Source: Pedobacter sp. Bi126
Lineage (GTDB): Bacteria > Bacteroidota > Bacteroidia > Sphingobacteriales > Sphingobacteriaceae
Assembly (NCBI RefSeq): GCF_918698245.1
Contig: NZ_CAKKMS010000002.1
Span: forward strand, 744,001-808,000
DNA: 64,000 nt
Direction of reading: 5' to 3'
A program made the translations under genes and the position numbers. The notes below the pieces were generated by a model. It worked only from the letters and a program-made list of their open reading frames with translations. It had not been told where the DNA came from and ran no database searches. This document shows positions 42,145 through 52,222 of this stretch, one piece after another. Numbering within the stretch: the first letter of the stretch is position 1; every line of letters begins with the position of its first letter.

Positions 42145-43257
42145 TTAAAGTAACGTTTTAGCTAAAAACGTCTCTAATTCGTCGCCACGCAGGTTTTTAG
42201 CGATTATTTTTCCAGAAGGATCAACTAAGTAAGAAGTTGGTATAGCCTGTACCTGGTATTTTTTTACCGTTGCACCATTAAAATCCTTTAATTCGGAAAC
42301 GTGTGTCCAGGTTAATCCATCTGCTTTCACTGCACCTAACCATGCTGCCTTGTCGGTATCCAGCGAAATACCTATGATATCGAAGTTCTTATTTTTATAT
42401 TTATTATAAACCTTAACCACGTTCGGATTTTCCTGGCGGCAAGGCTGGCACCATGATGCCCAAAAATCAATCAGTACGTATTTTCCTTTATAGTCTGATA
42501 AACTTACAGGTTTATCGTCAGCTGTATTAATGGTGAATGCCGGAGCAACCTGCCCTACCTGAACCGCTTTTAAAAGTGCCATCTGTTTGACAAAAGTATC
42601 AACTGTGGCATTGCCTTTAATTTCTTCTTTCACCTCATCCGCAAATTGTACCAGTTCTGCTTCAAATTCCTGCGGACTCAAAGTATTCATGGCATAAAAA
42701 CTGGCAAGCGTACCTTTATTATCTTTAGCAAATTTTATAATCTGCGTGTTTAATTGATTGATATACGATTCGTACTGAGGTTTCATTGCTTCTAGCACAG
42801 CTGCCCTGTTTTGAGGTTGTGTTGCTACTTTTGCCTCGAAATCGGCCTGTAGTTTTTCTACCTGTTTGGCAAAATTGTTTCTAATCGTATTTAGTTCTGA
42901 TAATTTTTCTACCTCATTTGCCCCTGAAATTTTATATGCCATTGTTTTATCAGCCAAATCAGCTTCTAATTTAATGTCATCGCCATTTTTTGCAATTAAC
43001 ATAAACTCATGGTTACCTACAGATACCCTAAAGAAATCAACCGATGGGGTTTTGCGGATGAATTTAAATTCACCTTTTTCTGATAGATTGGTAGAATCGA
43101 TTGCAACCATATTGCTATTTTGCATCCCGTATAAAAATACTTTCTTCTCCGTGCCTGGGTTTTGGAAAGTTCCGTCAATCGTAAAGCTATCTTTTGGTTT
43201 ACATGCAGTGAAGGCAATCGCGATCAGCATAATCAGGCTCAATTGTTTTAATTTCAT
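42145..43257 (-). CDS. TlpA-like thiol-disulfide lipoprotein with DUF4369
   Basis: The 370-residue protein has a lipoprotein signal with lipobox 'FTAC' (about residue 19), an N-terminal DUF4369 domain (about 25-120) and a C-terminal TlpA/ResA thioredoxin domain (about 235-370) with the active site 'WASWCQPCRQEN'. The family acts in the periplasm as a thiol-disulfide reductase; DUF4369 fusions are a Bacteroidota feature. Its ATG overlaps the gatB stop by one base (TAATG), so it is translated from the gatB mRNA. Confidence 0.9.
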   Translation of the reverse strand: MKLKQLSLIMLIAIAFTACKPKDSFTIDGTFQNPGTEKKVFLYGMQNSNMVAIDSTNLSEKGEFKFIRKTPSVDFFRVSVGNHEFMLIAKNGDDIKLEADLADKTMAYKISGANEVEKLSELNTIRNNFAKQVEKLQADFEAKVATQPQNRAAVLEAMKPQYESYINQLNTQIIKFAKDNKGTLASFYAMNTLSPQEFEAELVQFADEVKEEIKGNATVDTFVKQMALLKAVQVGQVAPAFTINTADDKPVSLSDYKGKYVLIDFWASWCQPCRQENPNVVKVYNKYKNKNFDIIGISLDTDKAAWLGAVKADGLTWTHVSELKDFNGATVKKYQVQAIPTSYLVDPSGKIIAKNLRGDELETFLAKTLL

Positions 43258-44714
43258 TATTTCAGTTTTTCAAGTATTAATTCATTTAATTTTTTAGCAT
43301 CGGCTTTTCCTTTGGCTAATTTCATTACATCACCAACAAACAAACCTAAAACGCCCTTTTTGCCTTTCTTGTACGCTTCTACCTGTTGCGGATATTTATT
43401 TAACACTTCATCAATAAAACTACTTAATTCGTCTCCGTTTTCAGAGATCAGTAAGTTTAATGACTGTGCCAAATCATTAACTTTTGCATTTTCTTCCAGC
43501 TCAACAGCTGGTAATAATTGTTGAATGGCAATTTGCTGTGTGATTTTTTTATCATCAACCAGATTGATAGCTTCTGCCAGTTGTTCCGGATTGACTTTAA
43601 AATCAGAGATCGTAATTCCTTTTTCATTTAAAACAGCTCTAATAGGGCCAATTAACCAATTAATTAAGCTTTTTTTATTGTGAACGGATGATTGTGCCTT
43701 GTTAAAGTAGTTCAACAGGTCTAAATCTTCGGCAAAAAGAGCTGCATCAGCTTTACTGATCCCAAAGTCAGTAACCATCTGCTGAGAAATTTCATTTGGT
43801 AAAGCCGGCATTAAAGATTTAATCTCTGCTAACCAATCATCAGAAATATAAATGGGTTGCAGATCAGGATCTGAAAAATAACGATAATCATTTGCCTCCT
43901 CTTTAGTGCGCATCGGTGATGTAGTGCCTTTATCAGCATCAAAATTCAATGTGCTCTGAATAATTCTTCCTCCATTGCTAATCACTTCTACCTGACGGCC
44001 AAATTCGAAATCCATTGCTCTACGTACGTTACGCATCGAGTTTAGGTTTTTTACTTCGCAACGTGTTCCAAATTCGGTAGTGCCCTGTGGACGTATAGAA
44101 ATATTGGCATCGCAACGCAAACTACCTTCTTCCATATTGCCATCGCTTACATTTAAATGCCTCACCAGTTTCCTGATTTCGCTTAATAAAACAGATGCTT
44201 CTTCCGAACTGCGGATATCGGGTTCAGTTACAATCTCGATTAAAGGTACACCCGCACGGTTCAAATCAACCAGCGAATAGTTATCATCCTGATCATGGAT
44301 ACTTTTTCCGGCATCTTCTTCCAGGTGAATGCGATTGATTCCGATTTTCTTCGTAGGGCCATCAGCCAGTTGCAATTCCAGAAAACCATTTACACAGATG
44401 GGTTGATTATCCTGCGTAATCTGATAACCTTTTGGCAAGTCGGCATAGAAATAATTTTTCCTATCAAAATGGTTGGTCTGGTTAATGGTACAGTTTAAAG
44501 CCAGACCGATACGGATGGCTTTTGCTACTACCTCTTTATTTAACTTCGGTAGGGCTCCAGGCAATGCCAGCGAAACCGTAGATATATTTTGATTGGGTAA
44601 AGCCCCGAAAGATGCACTGTCAGCAGAAAATATTTTAGTGTTGGTGTTTAACTGAACGTGGATTTCTAGTCCTGAAACGAGTTCGTAATTGTTTTCGGAT
44701 GTTCCTAAACTCAT
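43257..44714 (-). CDS. gatB: Asp-tRNA(Asn)/Glu-tRNA(Gln) amidotransferase subunit B
   Basis: The 485-residue protein activates misacylated tRNA for amidation, with GatA supplying ammonia. Family segments: 'YELVSGLEIHVQLNTNTKIF', 'DRKNYFYADLPKGYQITQ', 'INRIHLEEDAGKSIHD' and 'VPLIEIVTEPDIRSSEEA', with the C-terminal YqeY-like tail domain (about 330-485, 'GLFVGDVMKLAKGKADAK'). gatA and gatC are elsewhere. The thioredoxin-like gene is translationally coupled behind it. Confidence 0.97.
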   Translation of the reverse strand: MSLGTSENNYELVSGLEIHVQLNTNTKIFSADSASFGALPNQNISTVSLALPGALPKLNKEVVAKAIRIGLALNCTINQTNHFDRKNYFYADLPKGYQITQDNQPICVNGFLELQLADGPTKKIGINRIHLEEDAGKSIHDQDDNYSLVDLNRAGVPLIEIVTEPDIRSSEEASVLLSEIRKLVRHLNVSDGNMEEGSLRCDANISIRPQGTTEFGTRCEVKNLNSMRNVRRAMDFEFGRQVEVISNGGRIIQSTLNFDADKGTTSPMRTKEEANDYRYFSDPDLQPIYISDDWLAEIKSLMPALPNEISQQMVTDFGISKADAALFAEDLDLLNYFNKAQSSVHNKKSLINWLIGPIRAVLNEKGITISDFKVNPEQLAEAINLVDDKKITQQIAIQQLLPAVELEENAKVNDLAQSLNLLISENGDELSSFIDEVLNKYPQQVEAYKKGKKGVLGLFVGDVMKLAKGKADAKKLNELILEKLK

Positions 44715-44855
44715 ATTAAAATGATCCCTTTAAATGTATTATGGAGGCAAATATAGTTAAAGAATGTTAAATGAAATTGCTTTAATTAAACTACCGTGCT
44801 CAGCTATTGTCTATCTCAGCAAACACATAAAAGAAACCTTTAATTTAAAAACATT

Positions 44856-45458
44856 ATGAAAAAGTTAGTTTTATTTGCTGCAGTTCTGATGGTTTCATTA
44901 TTCAGCATAAACAATGCAAAAGCGCAGGTTAGCTTAAATATCAATATCGGCTCTCAACCAGTTTGGGGCCCGACAGGATACAATCATGTAGATTATTATT
45001 ATTTTCCTGATATAGATGCCTATTATAATGTACCGTCTGCACAATACATTTACTCAAATGGCGGACGTTGGGTTTGGGTAAGCAGTTTGCCTGCCCGATA
45101 CAGGAACTTTGATTTATACCGCGCCTATAAAGTCGTAATCAATGAGCCAAAACCGTATTTAAGAAACAGTATCTATGTAACCAAATACAGTAAATATAAA
45201 AATTATGGTGGTCGCCAAGGTATTATAAGAGATAGTCGTGAAACCAAATATTATATAGTAAAAGGACATCCAAACTATAATGGGAACAAAACTGTAGTGA
45301 TTAATAATAACCGCCCTGTACGTAGGGAGAAAACTGTTGTAAGGGTAAATCAAAATTCAAGGTCTGCACGCAACAATGAACACAAAACCAATAACAGAGG
45401 AGGGAATGACCGTCCTGAAAGAAATAACAGTCAAGGCCATGGTAATGAGCGCCATTAA
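44856..45458 (+). CDS. Secreted Tyr-rich protein, tandem paralogue 1
   Basis: The 200-residue secreted protein has a signal peptide ending 'NNAKAQVS'. The core (about 25-125) has 'LNINIGSQPVWGPTGYNHVD', 'YYYFPDIDAYYNVPSAQYIY' and 'SSLPARYRNFDLYRAYKVVI', a pattern shared with the next two genes. The C-terminus is a basic, Asn/Arg-rich tail (about 150-200). The family is common in Bacteroidota and of unknown function; Tyr clusters suggest a surface or envelope role. It has its own terminator. Confidence 0.82.
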   Translation: MKKLVLFAAVLMVSLFSINNAKAQVSLNINIGSQPVWGPTGYNHVDYYYFPDIDAYYNVPSAQYIYSNGGRWVWVSSLPARYRNFDLYRAYKVVINEPKPYLRNSIYVTKYSKYKNYGGRQGIIRDSRETKYYIVKGHPNYNGNKTVVINNNRPVRREKTVVRVNQNSRSARNNEHKTNNRGGNDRPERNNSQGHGNERH

Positions 45459-45475
45459 TATTAATATTTAGTTGT

Positions 45476-45509
45476 AAATAAAGGAGCTTCGAAAGAGGCT
45501 CCTTTATTT
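45476..45509 (+). terminator. Intrinsic terminator after paralogue 1
   Basis: TAAAGGAG and CTCCTTTA pair around 'cttcgaaagagg'. Nearly the same hairpin follows paralogue 2. Confidence 0.8.
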
Positions 45510-45562
45510 GTTTACCTACTTTTGGCACGTGGTTTGGCTATAAATAGAAAACACTAAATGAA

Positions 45563-46075
45563 TTGATTATGAAAAGATTATTTTTAGTTGCTGTAGCGAT
45601 AATGGTTTCATTGTTCAGCATCCCCGCGAAAGCACAGTTAAATGTGAATGTTAACATTGGTTCGCAACCACTTTGGGGACCAACAGGCTATGACCATGTA
45701 GATTATTACTATCTCCCTGACGTAGAAAGTTATTATTATGTTCCACAAAAACAGTTTGTTTACTTAAATGGAAACGATTGGGTTTTTGCAAATTCTTTAC
45801 CTGCAAGATATGGTAATTACAATTTATACAACGGTTATAAAGTTGTGATCAATTCGCCCAAGCCCTATTTGAATTTCAGGAATGATAAGGTAAAGTATGC
45901 AAAATATAAAGGTAATAAAGGCCAGCTGGTAATAAGAGATAGCCGCGATAGCAAATATTATGTTGTAAAGGGACATCCTCATGGTATGCCTCCAGGACAG
46001 GCTAAAAAGATTTATGGAAAACAGAATAATGGAAATAAGGGAAAGGGCCATGGAAATGGTAAAGGAAAACACTAA
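45563..46075 (+). CDS. Secreted Tyr-rich protein, tandem paralogue 2
   Basis: The 170-residue protein starts from ATG 45563 or, more likely, from the second Met two codons on ('MIMKRLFLV'). The signal peptide ends 'SIPAKAQLN'. The core keeps 'NIGSQPLWGPTGYDHVDYYY', 'SYYYVPQKQFVYLNGNDW' and 'NSLPARYGNYNLYNGYKVVI'. It ends with a Gly/Lys/His-rich tail ('GKGHGNGKGKH'). It is the middle member of the array, has the same terminator type as paralogue 1, and is of unknown function. Confidence 0.82.
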   Translation: MIMKRLFLVAVAIMVSLFSIPAKAQLNVNVNIGSQPLWGPTGYDHVDYYYLPDVESYYYVPQKQFVYLNGNDWVFANSLPARYGNYNLYNGYKVVINSPKPYLNFRNDKVKYAKYKGNKGQLVIRDSRDSKYYVVKGHPHGMPPGQAKKIYGKQNNGNKGKGHGNGKGKH

Positions 46076-46095
46076 TCTATAACCTCTACTGCTTT

Positions 46096-46129
46096 ATTAA
46101 GGAGTTTCGAAAGAGACTCCTTTTTTTAT
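46096..46129 (+). terminator. Intrinsic terminator after paralogue 2
   Basis: AAGGAGT and ACTCCTT pair around 'ttcgaaagag' and end in seven T's. The loop is the same as that of the terminator at 45476-45509. Confidence 0.82.
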
Positions 46130-46170
46130 ATATCTGTTACAATAGAAGTTTTGGCACAGCGTTTGAATTA

Positions 46171-46704
46171 TTGAAATACACACAAATAAAATGGATTATT
46201 ATGAAAAAGTTATTTATCATCTCCGCGATTTTAGGTATCGTGGCTTTAACATCTAATCAATCTAACGCTCAGGTAAGTATTAATGTAAATATTGGCGCTC
46301 AACCTACCTGGGTTCCTGCTGGTTATCAAAGCGTTGATTATTACTACCTTCCTGAAGTTCAATCTTACTATTACGTTCCGCAAAGACAATTTGTTTATTT
46401 AAGCGGGAACAGATGGACCAGATCTAGGTATTTGCCTGCAAGATATAGGGGTTATAATTTGCACCATGGCAGAAAAGTGGTGGTTTATGGCAATACTCCA
46501 TTTCGTAGTTACAACACGCACAGGGTAAGATATTCAAATCATGATAATTATTACCGTTCATCTTACGGTGGTGGAAACAGGGTACGTTATAGTTCGCCAA
46601 GAAATAATTACAGATCTTATCGTGGAGATAACAGATATCATGATAGAAATGTAAATTCAAGCTTATTCTCTAGAGGACACAGAGAAAAACATGGAAGACA
46701 TTAA
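46171..46704 (+). CDS. Secreted Tyr-rich protein, tandem paralogue 3
   Basis: The 177-residue protein (start 46171, or the internal Met at 46201 'MKKLFIISA', which gives a better signal peptide ending 'SNQSNAQVS'). The core has 'NVNIGAQPTWVPAGYQSVDY', 'SYYYVPQRQFVYLSGNRW' and 'RYLPARYRGYNLHHGRKVV'. The tail is Arg/Tyr/Asn-rich, ending 'REKHGRH'. It has diverged more from 1 and 2 in the second half and has a different terminator. Confidence 0.82.
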   Translation: MKYTQIKWIIMKKLFIISAILGIVALTSNQSNAQVSINVNIGAQPTWVPAGYQSVDYYYLPEVQSYYYVPQRQFVYLSGNRWTRSRYLPARYRGYNLHHGRKVVVYGNTPFRSYNTHRVRYSNHDNYYRSSYGGGNRVRYSSPRNNYRSYRGDNRYHDRNVNSSLFSRGHREKHGRH

Positions 46705-46706
46705 AA

Positions 46707-46740
46707 TAAAAAAGAGGCTTTAGGGCCTCTTTTTTATTTT
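46707..46740 (+). terminator. Intrinsic terminator after paralogue 3
   Basis: 'aaaaaagaggc' and 'gcctctttttt' pair around 'tttagg' and run into T's. It also faces the convergent alaS gene. Confidence 0.85.
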
Positions 46741-46746
46741 ACATAG

Positions 46747-46775
46747 CGTCACCCTGAATTTATTTCAGGGTCTAT
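46747..46775. repeat. Dispersed palindrome, family A, diverged copy
   Basis: 'cgtcaccctgaatttattt' then 'cagggtctatttta' keeps the inverted core CCCTGAA/TTCAGGG. It sits between the convergent paralogue 3 and alaS genes. Confidence 0.65.
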
Positions 46776-46788
46776 TTTATTATTTCAA

Positions 46789-49407
46789 TCAATGATGAGG
46801 AATAAAACTTTCTGCTTTTTCCAAAACAACTTTTAATCCCGATGGGTTTTTACCACCTGCGGTAGCATAAAACGGTTGTCCACCACCGCCACCTTGGATT
46901 TCTTTACCCAGCTCACGAACAATATTAGAAGCATTTAATCCTTTTTTCACCAGGTGATCAGAAAGCATTACGGTTATTCCCGGTTTGCCATCAATTTCCG
47001 TAGTAAAAACTAGAAACAGGTTATCAACCATATCTTTCAAAGAGAAAGCCAGGTTTTTAACTGCGTCAGCACTCTGCAGATCAATGTGTTTAGCAATCAG
47101 GTTAATACCGTTAATTCCTCTTACATGATGAACAATTTCATGTTTTAGGGTATTTACACGTTCTATTGTCGACTTTTCAATTTCCTTTTTCAGTTTTGCA
47201 TTTTCATCCAATAAGGCTTGAACGGATGCCGATAGATCTTTACTTCCGTTCAATAATGCTTTTAAATGACCAAGTTCTTTTCTTTGGTCCAAGAAATATT
47301 GTTCAGCTTTATCAGCAGTGATAGCCTCGATACGGCGAACCCCAGCTGCTACAGCACTTTCAGAAACAATTTTGAATGAACCGATCTGCCCTGTTGCTTT
47401 TACGTGTGTACCACCGCAAAGTTCTTTAGAGAAATGGTCGTCAAAAGTAATCATGCGAACAAAATCGCCGTATTTTTCGCCAAATAAAGCCGTTACACCA
47501 CTTTCAATGGCATCTTGATAGGGAACGTTGCGTTGCTCCTTTAACTTAATGTTCTGGCGGATTTTCTGATTCACAATTACCTCAATCTGTGCTAATTCCT
47601 CGTCAGTAACCTTAGCGAAGTGAGAAAAATCGAAACGTAAGTAGTCTGCATTCACCAACGAACCTTTCTGGTTAACATGTTTACCTAAAACTTGTTTTAA
47701 GGCCGCATGCAGTAAGTGTGTGGCAGAGTGATTATCTTCAGTTAAAACACGTTTATCTTCATCTACAACAGCCCAAAATTTACCTTCTAAATTATCTGGC
47801 AAAATATCGGTAAAATGAACGGTTAAGCCATTTTCTTTTTTAGTATCGGTAATGTCTACCCAAAACTGGCGACTGTGGTCTTCTAAACGGCCGGTATCTC
47901 CTACCTGACCACCACTTTCGGCGTAGAAAGGTGTTTGGCGAAGCACAATTTGATATTGCTCTTTACCCTTAGCCTTTACTTTACGGTATTTTAAAATTTC
48001 TGTTTCGATTTCTAAATCATCATAGCCTACAAATTCGCTTTGTTCTTCAGTGTTTACGACAATCCAATCGCCTGTATCAATGGCTGTTGCGGCACGACTA
48101 TCGTCTTTTTGCTTTTTCAAAGCCTGTTCGTATCCAACTAGATCAACGCTCCAACCCTTTTCTCGGGCCATTAATTCCGTTAAATCGATCGGAAAACCAA
48201 ATGTATCTGATAATTCGAAAGCGAAATTACCCTCTACTACATCATTTGATGCCTGATATTTTTCGAAACGTTGAATTCCTGTTGATAAAGTTCTCAAGAA
48301 AGAAACTTCTTCTTCCAGCACTACTTTCTGAACGAAATCCTGTTGCGAAATCAGTTCATCAAATACACCTTTAAATTGCTCAGCCAATAAAGGAACCAAT
48401 TGATTTAGGAAAGGCTCTTTAAAGTTTAAGAAAGTATAAGCATAACGTACTGCACGGCGTAAAATCCTGCGGATTACATAACCTGCTTTATTATTAGAAG
48501 GTAACTGGCCATCGGCAATAACAAAGGAAATGGCACGGATGTGATCGGCCATAACACGCATGGCGATATCGGTTTTCTCGTCAGCACCATATTTAATACC
48601 AGATTTTTCTGCAATAAACTGAATCATCGGCTGGAAAACATCGGTATCGTAGTTAGAGGTTTTTTCCTGTAAAACACGTACCAAACGCTCAAAGCCCATT
48701 CCTGTATCAACGTGTTTAGCTGGCAAACTTTGCAATGAACCATTTTTTAAACGGTTAAACTGCATAAATACATTATTCCAGATCTCGATAACCTGGGGAT
48801 GATCCGCATTTACTAAAGTAGCACCATCAACTAAAGCTTTTTCTTCATCAGTACGGCAATCTACATGGATTTCAGAACATGGCCCGCATGGCCCAGTATC
48901 GCCCATTTCCCAGAAGTTGTCTTTTTTATTTCCAGGTAAAATGTGGCTTTCATCAACATATTGTTTCCAAAGATCGTAAGCTTCCTGATCTTTTTCCAGA
49001 CCTTCTTTTTTATCGCCTTCAAAGTAGGTGACATATAATTTTTCTTTCGGGATTTTGTAAACTTCTGTCAATAGTTCCCAACTCCAGGCAATGGCTTCTT
49101 TTTTGAAATAATCGCCAAAACTCCAGTTACCCAACATTTCGAACATGGTGTGGTGGTAAGTATCAATACCTACTTCTTCAAGATCGTTATGTTTGCCCGA
49201 AACACGTAAACAACGTTGTGTGTCAGCAACACGAGAATATTTTATGGCTGCCTCTCCTAAAAACAGATCCTTAAACTGGTTCATACCCGCATTTGTAAAC
49301 ATTAAAGTGGGGTCGTTTTTAACCACAATCGGTGCGGAAGGAACAACATGATGTTGTTTCGATTCAAAAAAACTAAGGAATGCCTGTCTAATCTCTTTTG
49401 CTGTCAT
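46789..49407 (-). CDS. alaS: Alanine-tRNA ligase
   Basis: The 872-residue class II synthetase charges tRNA-Ala. The N-terminal catalytic domain (about 1-450) starts '[20 protein letters not shown]' with motif 1-type '[16 protein letters not shown]'. The editing domain (about 550-750) has the Zn/active residues in '[18 protein letters not shown]' and '[14 protein letters not shown]'. The C-terminal part (about 760-872) keeps '[15 protein letters not shown]'. Length is normal and no neighbour on the same strand is coupled to it. Confidence 0.98.
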   Translation of the reverse strand: MTAKEIRQAFLSFFESKQHHVVPSAPIVVKNDPTLMFTNAGMNQFKDLFLGEAAIKYSRVADTQRCLRVSGKHNDLEEVGIDTYHHTMFEMLGNWSFGDYFKKEAIAWSWELLTEVYKIPKEKLYVTYFEGDKKEGLEKDQEAYDLWKQYVDESHILPGNKKDNFWEMGDTGPCGPCSEIHVDCRTDEEKALVDGATLVNADHPQVIEIWNNVFMQFNRLKNGSLQSLPAKHVDTGMGFERLVRVLQEKTSNYDTDVFQPMIQFIAEKSGIKYGADEKTDIAMRVMADHIRAISFVIADGQLPSNNKAGYVIRRILRRAVRYAYTFLNFKEPFLNQLVPLLAEQFKGVFDELISQQDFVQKVVLEEEVSFLRTLSTGIQRFEKYQASNDVVEGNFAFELSDTFGFPIDLTELMAREKGWSVDLVGYEQALKKQKDDSRAATAIDTGDWIVVNTEEQSEFVGYDDLEIETEILKYRKVKAKGKEQYQIVLRQTPFYAESGGQVGDTGRLEDHSRQFWVDITDTKKENGLTVHFTDILPDNLEGKFWAVVDEDKRVLTEDNHSATHLLHAALKQVLGKHVNQKGSLVNADYLRFDFSHFAKVTDEELAQIEVIVNQKIRQNIKLKEQRNVPYQDAIESGVTALFGEKYGDFVRMITFDDHFSKELCGGTHVKATGQIGSFKIVSESAVAAGVRRIEAITADKAEQYFLDQRKELGHLKALLNGSKDLSASVQALLDENAKLKKEIEKSTIERVNTLKHEIVHHVRGINGINLIAKHIDLQSADAVKNLAFSLKDMVDNLFLVFTTEIDGKPGITVMLSDHLVKKGLNASNIVRELGKEIQGGGGGQPFYATAGGKNPSGLKVVLEKAESFIPHH

Positions 49408-49523
49408 TTCAATATTATTGGAGGGAACAAAATTAAAATTTTATTGCGTTATTAAGGAAAAATCGAGCTACATTTGAATACTTTAATTAATCGATATAAG
49501 ACACTCATAATCAAGCACAAAAT

Positions 49524-49859
49524 ATGCCGTATAAAGAAAGAGACATTAATAAAATGTATTATACCATGGGCGAAGTGACTGAAATGTTTAATGTTAACGC
49601 ATCACAGATCCGTTTTTACGAGAAGGAATTCGATATCCTACAGCCCAAGAAAAATAAAAAAGGCAACCGTCTTTTTACTCCAGAAGACATCGAAAACCTA
49701 AAGATCATCTTCAATCTTGTTGATGAGAAAGGATTTACATTAAAAGGTGCCAAAGACTATTTAAAGAATAACAAAACAGGTGTTAGAGAGAATCAAAAGA
49801 TTATCGATTCGTTAGAAAAACTGAAAGGCTTTTTGGTAAATCTGGCAGAAGAACTGTAG
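49524..49859 (+). CDS. MerR-family transcriptional regulator
   Basis: This 111-residue protein has a MerR winged helix (about 10-80): 'KMYYTMGEVTEMFNVNASQI' then 'RFYEKEFDILQPKKNKKGNR' and 'LFTPEDIENLKIIFNLVDEK'. It has only a short C-terminal helix and no metal- or drug-binding domain, so the signal is unknown. Such small MerR proteins are common and conserved in Bacteroidota. It is divergent from alaS across 116 bp. Confidence 0.88.
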   Translation: MPYKERDINKMYYTMGEVTEMFNVNASQIRFYEKEFDILQPKKNKKGNRLFTPEDIENLKIIFNLVDEKGFTLKGAKDYLKNNKTGVRENQKIIDSLEKLKGFLVNLAEEL

Positions 49860-50188
49860 AAACTTTTTTCCCTTTATAATTGTCGACTTTCTTTGTATTA
49901 CTCTTCTGTAATTTGAAAAATACATTTTTTGTAGTTTTTTTTTAATTATTTTCCTATATTAGCAAAACCAAAACATCAATCACCCCTATTTTTTTTAACT
50001 GGTATAACCCCTGCTTATGAAAATATGGTATGTATTGTTGCTTGTCTTTTTCCCCTATTTTTTATTTTCCCAAAACCATCTGGGTAGTCATTTATCTGCA
50101 AAAGTTAATCATTTCTTTCTGCGAGAAATTCCTTTTGGAATTACATTGCTATTTAACCTTTATGATATATTTCTAAATGGAGGTGGCT
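49860..50188. other. Intergenic region with a doubtful 60-codon frame
   Basis: An AT-rich 330-bp stretch before the HhH/barrel gene. One plus frame at 50017-50199 encodes 60 residues starting with a signal-like hydrophobic segment ('MKIWYVLLLVFFPYFLFSQN'), but it runs 11 bases into the next gene and has no recognisable mature part. It could be a leader peptide; I do not call it as a gene. Confidence 0.3.
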
Positions 50189-52219
50189 ATGCGGTTTAAG
50201 TACTTAGTCGTTGCATTTGTAATGATTGGATTCACGGCGAATGCTCAAATCAATGCTGGGGAAACAGATACACGAGATATTTTGGAGAGTATGGCCGAAA
50301 ACCTCCCCGATGATTACGATATGACCGAGCTGATTGATGTATTGGAAAAATATCGTAAACATCCAATTAATCTGAACCGTACTTCAGTTGAAGAATTAAA
50401 GACCTTGGTTTTCCTATCTCCCTTGCAGATCGCTAATTTCTTTACACATCTAAAGGAAAATGGTCAGCTTACAGATGTGCTGGAATTACAAAGTATTAAC
50501 GGTTTTGATATTAAAACCGTGCATAACCTCCTCCCATTTGTAACATTGACCAATATCGCTGAATACCAGCAGCTCAATTTTAAAAGCATTATACGTACTG
50601 GTGAAAATGATTTGATGATGCGCTTTGCACAGACCTTACAAGAACAAAGAGGTTATACAGATTTACCCGGGAACCGATATTTAGGTTCTGCGGAAAGATT
50701 TCAAATGCGCTACAGATATCATTATAGTTCAATTCTATCAGCAGCCATTACCTTAGACAAAGATGCTGGTGAAAAATTTATAGGTAAACCTTTCGATTTT
50801 TATTCTGGCAATATCGCTCTATTTAAATTGGGTAAGCTAAAAAAACTGGTGGTTGGCGATTATACATTGCAATTTGGGCAGGGCTTAACATTATGGTCGG
50901 GTTTTTCTTTTGGCAAAGGCCCTGATGTAACCAGTGTAGCTAAAAAAGATTTAGGTTTAAGACCTTATAACTCTACGAATGAGTATTCTTTTTTCAGAGG
51001 AGGCGCTGCAACGATTAACTTATTTAAAAATGTAGACATTACTGCTTTTGTTTCGTTCCGAAATCTAGATGCTAGCCAAAAACTAGATTCAGCAGAAAAT
51101 TTAGTTCAGTCCACCATTAATCAAACTGGTTTACATAGAACCCCTACTGAGATTAAGAATAAAGGCGTTTTAGCGCAAAGCGTATTTGGTACCACAGTTC
51201 AATATACCAAAAACGAATTTGCTGTTGGTGCAATTGCTTATCATACTCATTATAAGAACCGTTTTGTTACGCAAACAGCAGCTTACGATCGATATAGTTT
51301 CACAGGTACAGTATTAACCAATCTGGGGTTATTTTACAATTATACTTATAAAAATATGTACCTCTATGGCGAGGCAGCCAAAGGCTTAGGTGGTGGTATT
51401 GCCTATATTAACGGTATCCTCATTAGTTTGTCTCCAACCGTTTCTGCAGCCTTAACTTATCGCGATTATGCTAAAGATTATCATAGTTTCTTTAATCAGG
51501 CAGTATCCGAATCAAGCGAAGCGGTAAATGAAAAAGGATTGTATGCAGGCTTAAATATTAATCCCAATAAACATTGGGCCTTTTCTTTCTATGGCGATTA
51601 TTTTCGGTTCCCGTGGTTAAAATACCGTGTTGATGAACCATCAAAAGGTTATGAGATTTTAACCCAGGCCGTTTATACACCTAGCAAAACCTTTAAAGTT
51701 TTAGTCCGATTTAAAACAGAATATAAACAACAAAATACGGATTTGGATGTGCCTGTTAACTTTTTAGACCATGTAAAAAGAGAAGGTTATCGGGCAGAGG
51801 CAAGCTGGCAATTGAATAATAATTGGCGCTTCCAAAACAGGCTAGAGATTTCTCAATATAAAAAAGGTAGTGCCAATAGAGAATTTGGTTATCTCGTTTA
51901 TCAGGATGTAGACTATTCCCCAATGTTCGCTAAGCTGACAGGAAATGTAAGATTTGCCTATTTCAATACCCCAAGTTATAACAGCAGAATTTATGCCTAT
52001 GAAGATGATGTTTTGTACAGTTTTGCTTTTGGAATGTATAATGGAAGAGGTTTTAGGACTTATTTTAACCTGAAATACAGTATAGTCAAGAAGCTAAATG
52101 TTTGGGTTCGATATGGGTTGTTTGTTTATAAGGACGTAGAAACAGTAGGTACTTACCTGGATGAAATTAAAGGCAATAAAAAATCGGAAGTTAAAGTTCA
52201 GGTACGCTATCAATTTTAA
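50189..52219 (+). CDS. Helix-hairpin-helix and outer-membrane beta-barrel protein beside comEC
   Basis: The 676-residue protein has a signal peptide ending 'GFTANAQIN', then a ComEA-like helix-hairpin-helix domain (about 50-125: 'HPINLNRTSVEELKTLVFLS', 'VLELQSINGFDIKTVHNLLP'), then about 500 residues of beta-barrel-like sequence ending in the aromatic strand 'KSEVKVQVRYQF'. An ATG at 50177 is followed by the GGAGG of a Shine-Dalgarno sequence, so the start is the ATG at 50189. The next gene, comEC, begins 3 bp later. An HhH domain on an outer-membrane barrel next to ComEC suggests DNA uptake; this is inference. Confidence 0.78.
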   Translation: MRFKYLVVAFVMIGFTANAQINAGETDTRDILESMAENLPDDYDMTELIDVLEKYRKHPINLNRTSVEELKTLVFLSPLQIANFFTHLKENGQLTDVLELQSINGFDIKTVHNLLPFVTLTNIAEYQQLNFKSIIRTGENDLMMRFAQTLQEQRGYTDLPGNRYLGSAERFQMRYRYHYSSILSAAITLDKDAGEKFIGKPFDFYSGNIALFKLGKLKKLVVGDYTLQFGQGLTLWSGFSFGKGPDVTSVAKKDLGLRPYNSTNEYSFFRGGAATINLFKNVDITAFVSFRNLDASQKLDSAENLVQSTINQTGLHRTPTEIKNKGVLAQSVFGTTVQYTKNEFAVGAIAYHTHYKNRFVTQTAAYDRYSFTGTVLTNLGLFYNYTYKNMYLYGEAAKGLGGGIAYINGILISLSPTVSAALTYRDYAKDYHSFFNQAVSESSEAVNEKGLYAGLNINPNKHWAFSFYGDYFRFPWLKYRVDEPSKGYEILTQAVYTPSKTFKVLVRFKTEYKQQNTDLDVPVNFLDHVKREGYRAEASWQLNNNWRFQNRLEISQYKKGSANREFGYLVYQDVDYSPMFAKLTGNVRFAYFNTPSYNSRIYAYEDDVLYSFAFGMYNGRGFRTYFNLKYSIVKKLNVWVRYGLFVYKDVETVGTYLDEIKGNKKSEVKVQVRYQF

Positions 52220-52222
52220 ACA

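Noticed and set aside
50017..50199. 60-codon frame with signal-like N-terminus
   Set aside because: It overlaps the next gene's start and has no recognisable mature part; kept only as a note on the intergenic region.
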